A stretch of 64,000 bases of DNA, taken from contig JAHEDZ010000003.1 in NCBI GenBank assembly GCA_024640955.1, forward strand, positions 69,147-133,146, in the 5' to 3' direction. Below, one piece after another: positions 7,318-15,078 of the stretch; the stretch's first letter is position 1, and the number at the start of each line of letters is the position of its first letter. The translations under genes were made by a program, and so were the position numbers. This stretch comes from Oceanospirillaceae bacterium (GTDB lineage Bacteria > Pseudomonadota > Gammaproteobacteria > Pseudomonadales > Balneatricaceae). The notes under the pieces are model-generated. The model saw only the letters and a list, made by a program, of their open reading frames with translations, did not search any database and was not told the DNA's origin.

Positions 7318-8190
7318 ATGGCAAAGGTTGCATTCATCGGTCTAGGTACGATGGGTTACCCAATGGCGGGTCACCTACAGAAAGCCGGCCACGAAGTTTG
7401 TGTTTTTAACCGAACTAGCGCTAAAGCGCAAAGCTGGGTAGAGACCTATGGCGGTTCTAGCGCCGGCACTCCCGCCGCTGCAGCGGCGGGCGCGGAGATG
7501 GTATTTGTCTGCGTCGGTAACGACCAAGACCTCTACTCAGTCACTACAGCTGAGGGCGGTGCGATCTCTGGCATGGCCGCTGGTGCAGTGCTCGTCGACC
7601 ATACTACGGCATCAGCGCAAGCCGCACGGACACTGGCTGAGGCCTGTGAGAAAGGAGGCCTTAGCTTCTTAGATGCACCTGTTTCAGGCGGACAAGCGGG
7701 TGCTGAGAACGGTGTACTCAGTATCATGATTGGCGGTGATGAGACTGTTTACCGGCGCGTCTCCACCGTAATCGATGCTTATGCGAAGTCCCATAGCCTG
7801 CTTGGCCCTGTCGGTAGCGGTCAGTTGGCCAAGATGATGAATCAGATCTGTATTGCGGGTCTGGTACAGGGGCTGGCAGAGGCGATCCACTTTGGCCAGA
7901 AGTCAGGTATGGATGTTGCGGCTGTGATCGACGTAATCCAACACGGCGCTGCGGGCTCCTGGCAGATGGTCAACCGCCACCAGACGATGATCGAAGACCA
8001 CTATGATCATGGTTTTGCAGTTGACTGGATGCGAAAAGACTTGGGCATTGTACTGGACGAGGCGCGCTCCAACGGCGCCCAGCTGCCTGTGACTGCACTA
8101 GTTGATCAGTTCTACTCTGATGTGCAGGCTATTGGCGGTAGCCGTTGGGATACGAGTGCACTGCTCAAGCGTCTGCAACGCGACGAGTAA
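7318..8190 (+). CDS. NAD(P)-dependent beta-hydroxyacid dehydrogenase (3-hydroxyisobutyrate dehydrogenase family)
   Basis: The 290-residue protein has an N-terminal Rossmann fold with GLGTMGYPMAGHL, the substrate-binding motif DAPVSGGQAGAENG, and the catalytic lysine region GSGQLAKMMNQI. Enzymes of this family oxidise 3-hydroxyisobutyrate or reduce tartronate or succinic semialdehyde; the exact substrate cannot be read from the sequence and no valine or glyoxylate pathway genes adjoin it. It starts at an ATG with AAAGAG upstream and stands alone. Confidence 0.9.
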   Translation: MAKVAFIGLGTMGYPMAGHLQKAGHEVCVFNRTSAKAQSWVETYGGSSAGTPAAAAAGAEMVFVCVGNDQDLYSVTTAEGGAISGMAAGAVLVDHTTASAQAARTLAEACEKGGLSFLDAPVSGGQAGAENGVLSIMIGGDETVYRRVSTVIDAYAKSHSLLGPVGSGQLAKMMNQICIAGLVQGLAEAIHFGQKSGMDVAAVIDVIQHGAAGSWQMVNRHQTMIEDHYDHGFAVDWMRKDLGIVLDEARSNGAQLPVTALVDQFYSDVQAIGGSRWDTSALLKRLQRDE

Positions 8191-8304
8191 CTGGACTGTT
8201 TTCTGCGCTAATAACCGAAAACGTGAAAAGCCGCTGTTGCATAGACCTGAGGCTGTAAATAGAATGCGCGCCATCTTTTATACGACCATCATGGAGTTAT
8301 GAAA

Positions 8305-8445
8305 ATGGCCAATATCGACAAGTACAGCCTTATCTCTTTCGCACCTAGTATCGCAATCATTGCTGCAATGCTTGTTATGACTGTTGTGGGCGCGCGTTTC
8401 CTGAAAAAAGCCATGGCTGCAGACGCGGCTAAAGTGGTTCAGTAA
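8305..8445 (+). CDS. Small single-pass membrane peptide (46 aa)
   Basis: A short frame encodes MANIDKYSLISF followed by a hydrophobic helix (about residues 11-30) and a positively charged end with Lys and Ala. The ATG at 8305 has GGAG eight bases upstream; an ATG two codons earlier is too close to that site. A clear rho-independent terminator follows, which supports a real, separately transcribed gene. I do not recognise the family. The inside-positive C-terminal flank suggests a membrane anchor with the short C-tail in the cytoplasm. Confidence 0.6.
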   Translation: MANIDKYSLISFAPSIAIIAAMLVMTVVGARFLKKAMAADAAKVVQ

Positions 8446-8495
8446 TTACTTAGAGCGCATCGAGCTGTGCTTGCAAGTTAAGCATAGAGCAGGAG

Positions 8496-8520
8496 AAGGG
8501 GGCATCGGCCCTCTTTTTTT
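8496..8520 (+). terminator. Rho-independent terminator after the small membrane peptide
   Basis: AAGGGGGC and GCCCTCTT pair (one G-T pair) around an ATCG loop, followed by a T-run. Confidence 0.8.
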
Positions 8521-8536
8521 GGTTTAAAAATAAGCT

Positions 8537-9457
8537 CTACAGCTGTTCAGTTCGCTGTCGGGCCAACAGGAAAAATCCGAATAGCAGAAGTCCGATCGCC
8601 AATAGGTACAGATTGCGCCACGCGGTGAGGTTAAGGATTAGCTCCGCCAGCAGGTAGAGCATTGGGGCTTGGTATGAGTAGGCAGATAGCATGCTTGGAG
8701 CGAGTTTTAGTGCACAGATCTGAAGGATCCAGAAGCTCAGTAGAGAGGTAAAGAGCGTTAAATATAAGAGCGCCCAGAGGTCCGGCCAACTGAAGTTAGC
8801 GGCGAAGGCTTCAAGGTCTCCCGTCAGCAGGTCAGGAATGGCTAGCAGAGCTCCGCCGGCAATTAAGCTAAGACAGGTTGTGGCATAGGGGTCCGCTGCT
8901 ATCCACTGGCGATCAGTAGTGTAACGTGACAGCGTGTTGTAGCCTGCCGCTAGCATACAGCCGCCTAAATAGAGCGTCTCTCCGAAGCCCCATTCAATTG
9001 AGCCGATTGACCTGAGATCGGCCCGGCTTAGGATGATCAGCGCTGCACAAGCGACCAAGGCAAGTAGACCAGCACGTTGCCAGCTGAATCGCTCCATTCT
9101 CAGTAGCATAGAGATAGAGTAAGCGAAGAATGGGAGGCTGATGTAGATCGCTGCCAAGTTAAGTGGTGCGCTGTGCCTTAGCGCGACGAACATGATGATG
9201 AAGTTGCCACCGAGCAAGAGTCCCAGTAGCGCATAACTGGACCAGGCGATTAGTGACTGGCGCATTGGTAGCGGACGGATTAACCAGAGAATTGCTCCGG
9301 CAAGAATAAAGCGGATTGCGACCAGTAGGGTAGCAGAGAGTTCCGGCGTGAAAGCAGCCGCAACTGGGAAAGAGGAGGCCACCAGTGCGGCCCACAGCAG
9401 CATCATCAGATGCGGTAATATCTGGCGTACAACTGATCTCACAGATTCAATTGCCAT
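8537..9457 (-). CDS. EamA/DMT-family inner-membrane transporter
   Basis: The 306-residue protein is almost entirely hydrophobic with about ten predicted membrane helices in two related halves, as in drug/metabolite transporters of the EamA group; the substrate is unknown. The ATG at 9457 (MAIESVRSV) has GGGGGA just upstream and is preferred over earlier starts. It overlaps the end of the upstream DUF1853 gene by 11 bp, implying translational coupling. Confidence 0.88.
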   Translation of the reverse strand: MAIESVRSVVRQILPHLMMLLWAALVASSFPVAAAFTPELSATLLVAIRFILAGAILWLIRPLPMRQSLIAWSSYALLGLLLGGNFIIMFVALRHSAPLNLAAIYISLPFFAYSISMLLRMERFSWQRAGLLALVACAALIILSRADLRSIGSIEWGFGETLYLGGCMLAAGYNTLSRYTTDRQWIAADPYATTCLSLIAGGALLAIPDLLTGDLEAFAANFSWPDLWALLYLTLFTSLLSFWILQICALKLAPSMLSAYSYQAPMLYLLAELILNLTAWRNLYLLAIGLLLFGFFLLARQRTEQL

Positions 9458-10256
9458 CCATCCCCCATAGATCTTGAACCACATACCCGCGACTAAGAAC
9501 TTGGCGCGAATAACTCTCACCGATAACGACCCAAATCTGCACCGCCCCTTGGCGTTTGACCAGCTCGCGCTCGAGCTGGTTTTTGCTCAGAGCCCGACCG
9601 GTTATACGGCCTGGAGGGTAGAGCCAATAGGGTTTCTCAACAATCATAAAACGAGCAGACGATGGGTGTGTATTGAGCCAGGTATTGAGTTCTGTCTGGC
9701 GCACCCACCAGCCACCTGCATGATGTGGATTGATTGGATCAGGGTAGGTAGAACGTGGGTCATTGGGATGCTGGAACACCCAGCCCTTGATTAGGCAAGC
9801 TTTGTAAAGTCGCTCGATGCCGCGACTCTGGAGTAAGCTCTGCGCTGCCGGCTGGCTAAATATCTGAGTTTGATGAGCCAGCATATGTTGCCACTTTATA
9901 TCAAAGCGATCCTTGCGGTTGGGGCCGTAGTAGCCTTTGAGACCCTCGGTTCCGATTTCACGCAGGTAGAATTTTAGTGCAAGTTCCAGGTGCCACCAAG
10001 CATCACCCAAGCGTAGTAAAAGGTCAGCTTCGCCGACGGTTACCTTGCCGCTCCTAATCGGTATGTTTGATTCTATATCAGTGATTTGGGGGTTTAATCT
10101 TAAACCAATTCTAACTAGCTGTTCGAACTGAAGTCCAAGCCGTCGGGCGCTTACATCAGCACTTGGCTGACGCTTAGCATCGTAGGTCAATAAACCCTCA
10201 GGGAGCTCGAGTGGCGCACATCGGGTTAGATTCGATGAAGCTGCGAGCCAACGCAA
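9447..10256 (-). CDS. DUF1853 family protein
   Basis: About 270 residues match the DUF1853 family of proteobacteria by overall pattern: an early GLQFEQLVRIGL segment, GEADLLLRLGDAWWHLELALKFYL, then GYYGPNRKDRFDIKW, and HAGGWWVRQTE in the middle. The conserved acidic and Lys residues in EADLLL...ELALKFYL recall restriction-endonuclease-like folds, but activity is unproven. The limit given uses a TTG at 10256 that has no ribosome-binding site; an in-frame ATT at 10283 is preceded at six bases by GGAG and a stop codon lies just before that, so translation may really start at ATT. It overlaps the DMT gene downstream. Confidence 0.82.
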   Translation of the reverse strand: MRWLAASSNLTRCAPLELPEGLLTYDAKRQPSADVSARRLGLQFEQLVRIGLRLNPQITDIESNIPIRSGKVTVGEADLLLRLGDAWWHLELALKFYLREIGTEGLKGYYGPNRKDRFDIKWQHMLAHQTQIFSQPAAQSLLQSRGIERLYKACLIKGWVFQHPNDPRSTYPDPINPHHAGGWWVRQTELNTWLNTHPSSARFMIVEKPYWLYPPGRITGRALSKNQLERELVKRQGAVQIWVVIGESYSRQVLSRGYVVQDLWGMDGN

Positions 10257-10406
10257 CTGCTCGATGAGGCGGTGGTTAGTAATACCAATCTCCTATCGGA
10301 TTAAACTCAATTAAACGGGGCTCTCTCTTGGGTTAACACCGTTAAAACTCTACACTAGCAGATTCTGATACAAGCGACCCCAAAGAACCCGTACAGGAGA
10401 GCGTTG

Positions 10407-10718
10407 ATGCCCCCATTGACCAAGCGTCAAGTTCAAGAAGCAGAAGCTGAAGCACGTAGCCAGCGAACTGCTCGAGACCCGCGCATGTCGGATACCGACA
10501 TCAACAACATCCTGATGAATGGTGCGCAGATCGCTCTGACTAAGATGGCTCGCTCCGAGGGGTACGATGACCGACTCTATCAATACGCTCAGATCAGCGC
10601 GTTCCTTGAGGTCTCTTTGTCGCGCGGCGCGGGTATTACCGATGATACTCGCGATGATCTTAATCAGATCCATCAACAGGCAACACATCTCTACATGCAA
10701 GCTAGTCGCGCCGAGTAA
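10407..10718 (+). CDS. Conserved-looking hypothetical protein upstream of uvrC
   Basis: The 103-residue protein starts at an ATG with AGGAGA six bases upstream. It is polar and helical, with an N-terminal basic/acidic stretch (KRQVQEAEAEARSQR) and a middle segment DDRLYQYAQISAFLEVSLSRG. I do not recognise a family. It ends 11 bp before uvrC and is probably cotranscribed with it; in many gammaproteobacteria that place is held by the response regulator gacA/uvrY, which is absent here. Confidence 0.75.
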   Translation: MPPLTKRQVQEAEAEARSQRTARDPRMSDTDINNILMNGAQIALTKMARSEGYDDRLYQYAQISAFLEVSLSRGAGITDDTRDDLNQIHQQATHLYMQASRAE

Positions 10719-10729
10719 GGTGGGTTCGC

Positions 10730-12574
10730 GTGTCCGATTTGGTGCTTAAAGAGTTTGACCCCAAGGCTTTTCTTGAAAACCTGACGCAACGCCCAGGCTG
10801 TTATCAGATGTATGATGCGGCAGGCGAGTTGCTTTATGTAGGTAAGGCGCGAAATCTGAAGAACCGCGTTAGCTCATACTTCCGCAATACCGGTTTGAGC
10901 ATCAAGACCCAGGCGCTGGTCTCAAAAATCGCTCACGTTGAAATCACAGTGACCGGTAGTGAAACCGAAGCACTGTTGCTAGAACAGAACCTAATCAAGA
11001 GTTATCGCCCTCCGTACAACATTCTGCTGCGTGACGATAAGTCTTACCCCTATATTTTGATCACAGATGGTGAAGATCACCCGGCTGTTCGCTTTCAGCG
11101 CGGGAAATCTAAACGCAAGGGCAAATTGTTTGGGCCGTTCCCGAGTGGCTTGGCTGTACGCGACAGCCTCAATTTACTTCAGAAACTCTTTAAAGTTCGC
11201 CAGTGTGATGACACTCAGTTCCGCAATCGCTCTAGGCCCTGCTTACAGTACCAGATAGAGCGCTGCTCAGGCCCCTGTGTAGGTTTAGTTTCGCCCGAAG
11301 ACTATGCGCGAGACGTGCGACATACGAAGATGTTTCTGGAGGGTAAGAATCCTGCAGTTTTATCGGAGTTGAGTCAGCAGATGGATGAAGCTGCAGCAGC
11401 GCTTGAGTTTGAACGTGCTGCAGAGCTTCGAGATCAACTCCAAAAACTGCGACACGTTCAGGAGCAGCAGTTCGTCTCTGGTCAGAAAGGTGACGCTGAT
11501 GTTTTTGGTTGTGCGATCAAGCCTGGGGGTGTCTGCGTGCACGCGCTCTTTGTGCGTCAGGGTCGGGTAATCGGCTCGCGAGTCTATCATCCGCGGGTAT
11601 CAATAGAGGAGGGCGCCAGTGAGTTGCTGGCGGCCTTTGTTGCTCAATTTTATCTCGGTGGTGGTCGGGAGATACCCGCCAGCATTATCACCTCTGATGC
11701 TGCTGAAGGCGAAGACGCACTATCGCAGGCACTGTCAGAGTTACGTGGTGCAAAGGTACAGTTGACCTCCTCGGTTCGAGGCGAACGTGCTGCCTGGCAG
11801 CGATTAGCTGTTACCAATGCAGAGCAGAATCTCACAGCTCAGTTAGCGAATAAACAAAATATGTACAACCGCTTCATGACACTTCAGGAGGCCCTTAAGC
11901 TAGAAGAGATTCCGTCACGCCTTGAGTGTTTTGATATTAGCCACTCAAGTGGTGAAGCAACGGTCGCCTCCTGTGTTGTTTTCGACCGCAATGGGCCGCT
12001 TAAGCGCGACTATCGCAAATTTAACATCGACGGTATAACCGGAGGGGACGATTACGCCGCGATGCATCAAGCCCTCGAGCGGCGCTACGGTCGCTTGCAG
12101 AAGGAGGAGGCGCTACTGCCCGACATTTTGGTTATTGATGGTGGCAAAGGGCAGGTGACTCAGGCGATGGATGTGTTGGGAACACTGGGCTTAAAAGAGG
12201 TTCGCGTTATCGGTATCGCTAAGGGTCCGACCCGTAAAGCTGGTTTTGAAGTGCTGATAGAGGGTGAGACAGGTCGGGAAAACATCCTGCAATCAGACTC
12301 TTTGGCACTGCACCTACTTCAGCACATTCGTGATGAGGCACACCGTTTTGCGATTACGGGGCATCGAGCTCGGCGCGCGAAAGCTCGCAAGCAGTCCCTG
12401 TTAGAGGGTATAGAAGGCGTGGGCCCGAAACGGCGTCGAGCACTGCTTAACCATTTCGGCAGTGCCAAGGCTGTAGAGTCCGCGAGTGTTGAAGAGATCG
12501 CAAAAGTTGCTACGATAAGCAAAAGTCTCGCAGAGACGATCTATTTTGCCTTGCATCCCGAACCCAGGGATTGA
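10730..12574 (+). CDS. uvrC: Excinuclease ABC subunit C (UvrC)
   Basis: UvrC makes both incisions around DNA lesions in nucleotide excision repair after UvrA2B loading. The 614-residue protein has the N-terminal GIY-YIG nuclease (PGCYQMYDAAGELLYVGKAR), a Cys cluster near residues 160-185, a UVR motif (about 200-235), the RNase-H-like second nuclease with CFDISHSSGE and VIDGGKGQ, and C-terminal helix-hairpin-helix motifs (EGIEGVGPKRRRALLNHFGS). The start is a GTG with AAGGTGGG upstream. pgsA follows after 9 bp. Confidence 0.97.
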   Translation: MSDLVLKEFDPKAFLENLTQRPGCYQMYDAAGELLYVGKARNLKNRVSSYFRNTGLSIKTQALVSKIAHVEITVTGSETEALLLEQNLIKSYRPPYNILLRDDKSYPYILITDGEDHPAVRFQRGKSKRKGKLFGPFPSGLAVRDSLNLLQKLFKVRQCDDTQFRNRSRPCLQYQIERCSGPCVGLVSPEDYARDVRHTKMFLEGKNPAVLSELSQQMDEAAAALEFERAAELRDQLQKLRHVQEQQFVSGQKGDADVFGCAIKPGGVCVHALFVRQGRVIGSRVYHPRVSIEEGASELLAAFVAQFYLGGGREIPASIITSDAAEGEDALSQALSELRGAKVQLTSSVRGERAAWQRLAVTNAEQNLTAQLANKQNMYNRFMTLQEALKLEEIPSRLECFDISHSSGEATVASCVVFDRNGPLKRDYRKFNIDGITGGDDYAAMHQALERRYGRLQKEEALLPDILVIDGGKGQVTQAMDVLGTLGLKEVRVIGIAKGPTRKAGFEVLIEGETGRENILQSDSLALHLLQHIRDEAHRFAITGHRARRAKARKQSLLEGIEGVGPKRRRALLNHFGSAKAVESASVEEIAKVATISKSLAETIYFALHPEPRD

Positions 12575-12583
12575 TGGAACTGA

Positions 12584-13150
12584 ATGAAAATCCCAAATAT
12601 CCTGACGCTTCTGCGCATTATTCTCATCCCTGTTTTCGTACTGGTCTACTACCTACCGATACAAGATGCTCGCATTTATGCCGCGCTGCTGTTTGCATTG
12701 GCGGCCGTCACCGACTGGCTTGACGGCTATCTAGCCCGCAAGCTCGATCAGTCTAGCCCTTTTGGCGCGTTCCTCGACCCTGTGGCGGACAAGTTAATGG
12801 TGGCCGCGGCGCTGGTTGTACTGGTTGATACCTACTCACGAGAGTTACAAACCTGGCCGGTACTTACGGCAATACCAGCAGTCGTCATTATTGGTCGAGA
12901 GATTGTTATCTCAGCCCTGCGTGAGTGGATGGCCGAGATCGGTAAGCGCACTCAAGTTGCCGTGTCGATGGTTGGTAAGGTGAAGACGGCGCTGCAGATG
13001 CTGGCGATCCTCGTATTACTGGCGCTTGAGCCAGGTTCAAGCGGCGCTTGGGCAGGTATTGCAGCGCTCTACGCGGCAACGCTACTGACGCTCTGGTCAA
13101 TGTTTGTCTATCTACGTGCCGCCTGGCCGCATTTGAGTGAGGATATTTAA
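12584..13150 (+). CDS. pgsA: CDP-diacylglycerol--glycerol-3-phosphate 3-phosphatidyltransferase
   Basis: PgsA makes phosphatidylglycerophosphate, the precursor of phosphatidylglycerol and cardiolipin, in the inner membrane. The 188-residue protein has several membrane helices and the CDP-alcohol phosphotransferase signature DWLDGYLAR, then G and two Asp residues in GAFLDPVADK, with correct spacing. Only nine bases separate it from uvrC, the classical uvrC-pgsA pair. The downstream tRNA genes have their own promoter. Confidence 0.95.
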   Translation: MKIPNILTLLRIILIPVFVLVYYLPIQDARIYAALLFALAAVTDWLDGYLARKLDQSSPFGAFLDPVADKLMVAAALVVLVDTYSRELQTWPVLTAIPAVVIIGREIVISALREWMAEIGKRTQVAVSMVGKVKTALQMLAILVLLALEPGSSGAWAGIAALYAATLLTLWSMFVYLRAAWPHLSEDI

Positions 13151-13204
13151 ACGGCTGAAATCTAAGTGGTTAATTCTTATACAAAAATATTTAGAAGTAG
13201 AGCA

Positions 13205-13232
13205 TTGACTCTAATCTGTTAGCCTCTATAAT
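13205..13232 (+). promoter_or_regulatory. Sigma-70 promoter of the tRNA-Gly/tRNA-Cys operon
   Basis: TTGACT (13205-13210), a 16-bp spacer and a perfect TATAAT (13227-13232) are followed by a C-rich discriminator, as expected for a stable-RNA promoter; the tRNA-Gly gene begins 20 bp later. Confidence 0.8.
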
Positions 13233-13251
13233 ACGCACCTCTTGACGAGAT

Positions 13252-13327
13252 GCGGGATTAGCTCAGTTGGTAGAGCGATACCTTGCCAAGGTATAGGTCG
13301 TCGGTTCGAGCCCGATATCCCGCTCCA
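13252..13327 (+). tRNA. tRNA-Gly (anticodon GCC)
   Basis: The 76-base cloverleaf has acceptor arms GCGGGAT and ATCCCGC, a D-arm with AGCTCAGTTGGTAGAGC, the anticodon GCC at 13285-13287, a T-loop GGTTCGAGCC and an encoded CCA end. Confidence 0.97.
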
Positions 13328-13341
13328 TCTTTTTCAAGTAA

Positions 13342-13416
13342 GGCGAGTTGGCAGAGCGGTGATGCAACAGATTGCAAATCTGTATTAGGCCGGTTCGACT
13401 CCGGTGCTCGCCTCCA
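13342..13416 (+). tRNA. tRNA-Cys (anticodon GCA)
   Basis: The 75-base cloverleaf has acceptor arms GGCGAGT and GCTCGCC, anticodon GCA at 13374-13376 in the loop TTGCAAA, T-loop GGTTCGACTCC and an encoded CCA. It lies 14 bp after tRNA-Gly in the same transcript. Confidence 0.96.
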
Positions 13417-13573
13417 TTCTTTTTTCAGTGTTTCAGCCGAGCTAGTGCTGCTCCCGACATTCCGAAACACCGGTATTCTTAGCTACTTTAAAATTTTGTG
13501 TTTCTAAGAATCTTGACTAAACTAGGGCGACAGATGGTGTTTTTTCATCACTCCCTGTTGTTGTGTGTTATTT

Positions 13574-13597
13574 GGCCAGCCTAGCGCTGGCCTTTTT
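13574..13597 (+). terminator. Rho-independent terminator of the tRNA-Gly/Cys operon
   Basis: GGCCAGC and GCTGGCC form a perfect 7-bp stem around CTAGC, followed by TTTTT. Confidence 0.85.
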
Positions 13598-13611
13598 GTG
13601 TTTTGAGGATC

Positions 13612-13866
13612 TCAGTGGCTGAACGCGCCGCCAATCTCTGACTTTGCCAGGACCACTCCTGACTCGGCCTCCATCAGAACAATCGGGATACCGCTAGTCA
13701 AACGCAGATGGAGAAGGGTGGCTACCTGTTGGAGATACTCTTCAAATTCGAGCTGCCAACTCTCGTGGTGTTCGAATCCTACTCCGGTCAAATTGTTATA
13801 AAGCAGCTCCAGAGCAACACGATCGCCCTGGATTTTGTGTTTTCCGTTGAATTTAAGCTGCAGCAT
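13612..13866 (-). CDS. Hypothetical protein (84 aa)
   Basis: A minus-strand frame between the tRNA genes encodes a mixed-charge protein (MLQLKFNGKHKIQGDRVALELL, then ESWQLEFEEYLQQV and IPIVLMEAESGVVLAKSEIG). Its composition looks more like a soluble protein than the hydrophobic frame on the opposite strand. No strong ribosome-binding site precedes the ATG, and an in-frame stop lies eight codons before it. No family recognised; it may be spurious. Confidence 0.45.
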   Translation of the reverse strand: MLQLKFNGKHKIQGDRVALELLYNNLTGVGFEHHESWQLEFEEYLQQVATLLHLRLTSGIPIVLMEAESGVVLAKSEIGGAFSH

Positions 13867-14244
13867 CAGCTGGGTCTCTATTTCTTTTTAGTTATGAATG
13901 GTCGTGGCCGGACCTCTTTGCTGAGTCCGTTCCTGTATTAAGCCACAAGCAAAACTCAGGCCAGAAAATTAGTGATTGCTAACTTAAACTAAAGTACAAG
14001 GTTTTTCGTGAGGATGAAAGGGTTTAGCCGGAGATATCTTCTATATAAGCATCAAGAGGCATCTGGGCGCTTGGCTGGCCGGCCGCATCAGCCCGTTTCA
14101 ACCTATAGGGACCGAGCATCGCGTTCTCCAGATTTGAGCCCAAACCCTGCATTGTCTTGGACCGCTTCTTTATAGTCACTGATAAGTCGTAGCCTGTAGA
14201 CTATCCTGCTCGTCTCTATTTTTCCGCTAAGCCTATGTTTTGCG
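13867..14244. other. Intergenic stretch before tRNA-Leu
   Basis: About 380 bp with no convincing gene on either strand. I see no repeat, terminator or RNA structure that I can support; the tRNA-Leu promoter begins at its right end. Confidence 0.5.
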
Positions 14245-14273
14245 TTGACATTTTTCGAGTCTAACAACACAAT
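14245..14273 (+). promoter_or_regulatory. Sigma-70 promoter of tRNA-Leu
   Basis: TTGACA (14245-14250), a 17-bp spacer and CACAAT (14268-14273) precede the tRNA gene by 28 bp. Confidence 0.65.
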
Positions 14274-14301
14274 ACCCGCACTTTCGCAGCCGCAACACTC
14301 A

Positions 14302-14388
14302 GCCTCGGTGGTGAAATTGGTAGACACAGGAGACTTAAAATCTCCCGCTGGTAACAGTGTACCGGTTCGAGTCCGGTCCGAGGCACCA
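14302..14388 (+). tRNA. tRNA-Leu (anticodon TAA)
   Basis: The 87-base class II tRNA has acceptor arms GCCTCGG and CCGAGGC, anticodon TAA at 14336-14338 inside the loop CTTAAAA, a long variable arm, T-loop GGTTCGAGTCC and an encoded CCA. Confidence 0.96.
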
Positions 14389-14462
14389 ACAAAACGATAT
14401 AATCTGCTTGGATTTCACGAATTTTCTTCTACGCTTATAAGTAAGTAGGAGGGCAGATTGTC

Positions 14463-14597
14463 ATGAGTATCCAACAGAAAACTTTACTAATTGCTGTTTT
14501 TGCTCTGGCGTCCACAACGGCTGCTTCAGTAATGTTCCAGCCTGCCGTTGACTCGGCACTGACCTCGGGTAAGATGCAGGTATTGACTGAGAAATAG
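14463..14597 (+). CDS. Small exported or membrane peptide (44 aa)
   Basis: A short frame with an excellent ribosome-binding site (AGGAGG, 10 bases before the ATG) encodes a peptide with a hydrophobic N-terminal helix (residues 7-24, ending near TAAS) and a polar 20-residue tail. It could be a signal peptide with a short mature part or a single-pass anchor. It ends 12 bp before a receiver-domain gene and may be cotranscribed with it. No family recognised. Confidence 0.6.
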   Translation: MSIQQKTLLIAVFALASTTAASVMFQPAVDSALTSGKMQVLTEK

Positions 14598-14609
14598 GGC
14601 TCAACACAG

Positions 14610-14990
14610 ATGGATCAAAACAAGCGTACAGTGCTGTGTATTGATGATGATAGCTTCACACTGGCACATCTGAAAGACAGTCTTAGTGAGTACTATAATC
14701 TCATATTTGCGATCGATCCTGACGTTGGCTTTGAGCTGGCGATAAAGAAACGTCCCGATCTGATCGTCTTGGATCTGAACATGCCTAATATGAACGGCTT
14801 TGAGCTAGCTGATATGACATCTAAGCTCTCGCTGACAAAGGATATACCTTTTGTTTTTCTCAGCGCATTTGCCAGCGAAGAGATTAAGTCTCGGGCGAGT
14901 TCTTTGGGGGCCGCCGCCTTTTTGAGTAAGCCGGTAGACCCTGACCACCTAGCAGCGACCTTGGAGTCCGTTTTCGAGAAGAGCAGTTAG
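14610..14990 (+). CDS. Single-domain response regulator (REC only)
   Basis: The 126-residue protein is one receiver domain: acidic residues IDDD (11-14), phosphoacceptor Asp55 in VLDLNMPNMNG, a Ser in LSAFAS in place of the switch Thr/Ser, and Lys in LSKPVDP. With no output domain, it probably shuttles phosphate or acts by protein contact, like CheY. It lies 88 bp upstream of the large hybrid kinase that has an Hpt domain, a plausible phosphate donor. Confidence 0.93.
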   Translation: MDQNKRTVLCIDDDSFTLAHLKDSLSEYYNLIFAIDPDVGFELAIKKRPDLIVLDLNMPNMNGFELADMTSKLSLTKDIPFVFLSAFASEEIKSRASSLGAAAFLSKPVDPDHLAATLESVFEKSS

Positions 14991-15078
14991 GCCATATCCT
15001 GTAAGTTCAATCAATAACGTTGAGCTGAACAGTCACCTTTGCAACAGCAACATACATAGAAGGGAGTCTGCGTCGTAA

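Noticed and set aside
8192..8207. TGGACT-GTTTT-CTGCG after the 3-hydroxyisobutyrate dehydrogenase-like gene, as a sigma-54 promoter
   Set aside because: The spacing is right but several consensus positions, including the C of the -24 element, are wrong, and it faces an unrelated small gene.
13708..13941. Plus-strand frame opposite the 84-aa hypothetical gene
   Set aside because: Hydrophobic, irregular composition and no ribosome-binding site; the opposite strand gives a more protein-like sequence.
14103..14327. Minus-strand frame of 74 codons overlapping the start of tRNA-Leu
   Set aside because: It runs into the tRNA gene and over its promoter, has no ribosome-binding site and an unusual composition.
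15001..15078. A sigma-54 promoter directly before the 1469-residue kinase
   Set aside because: TTTGCAAC has the look of a -12 element, but no GG lies at the required distance.
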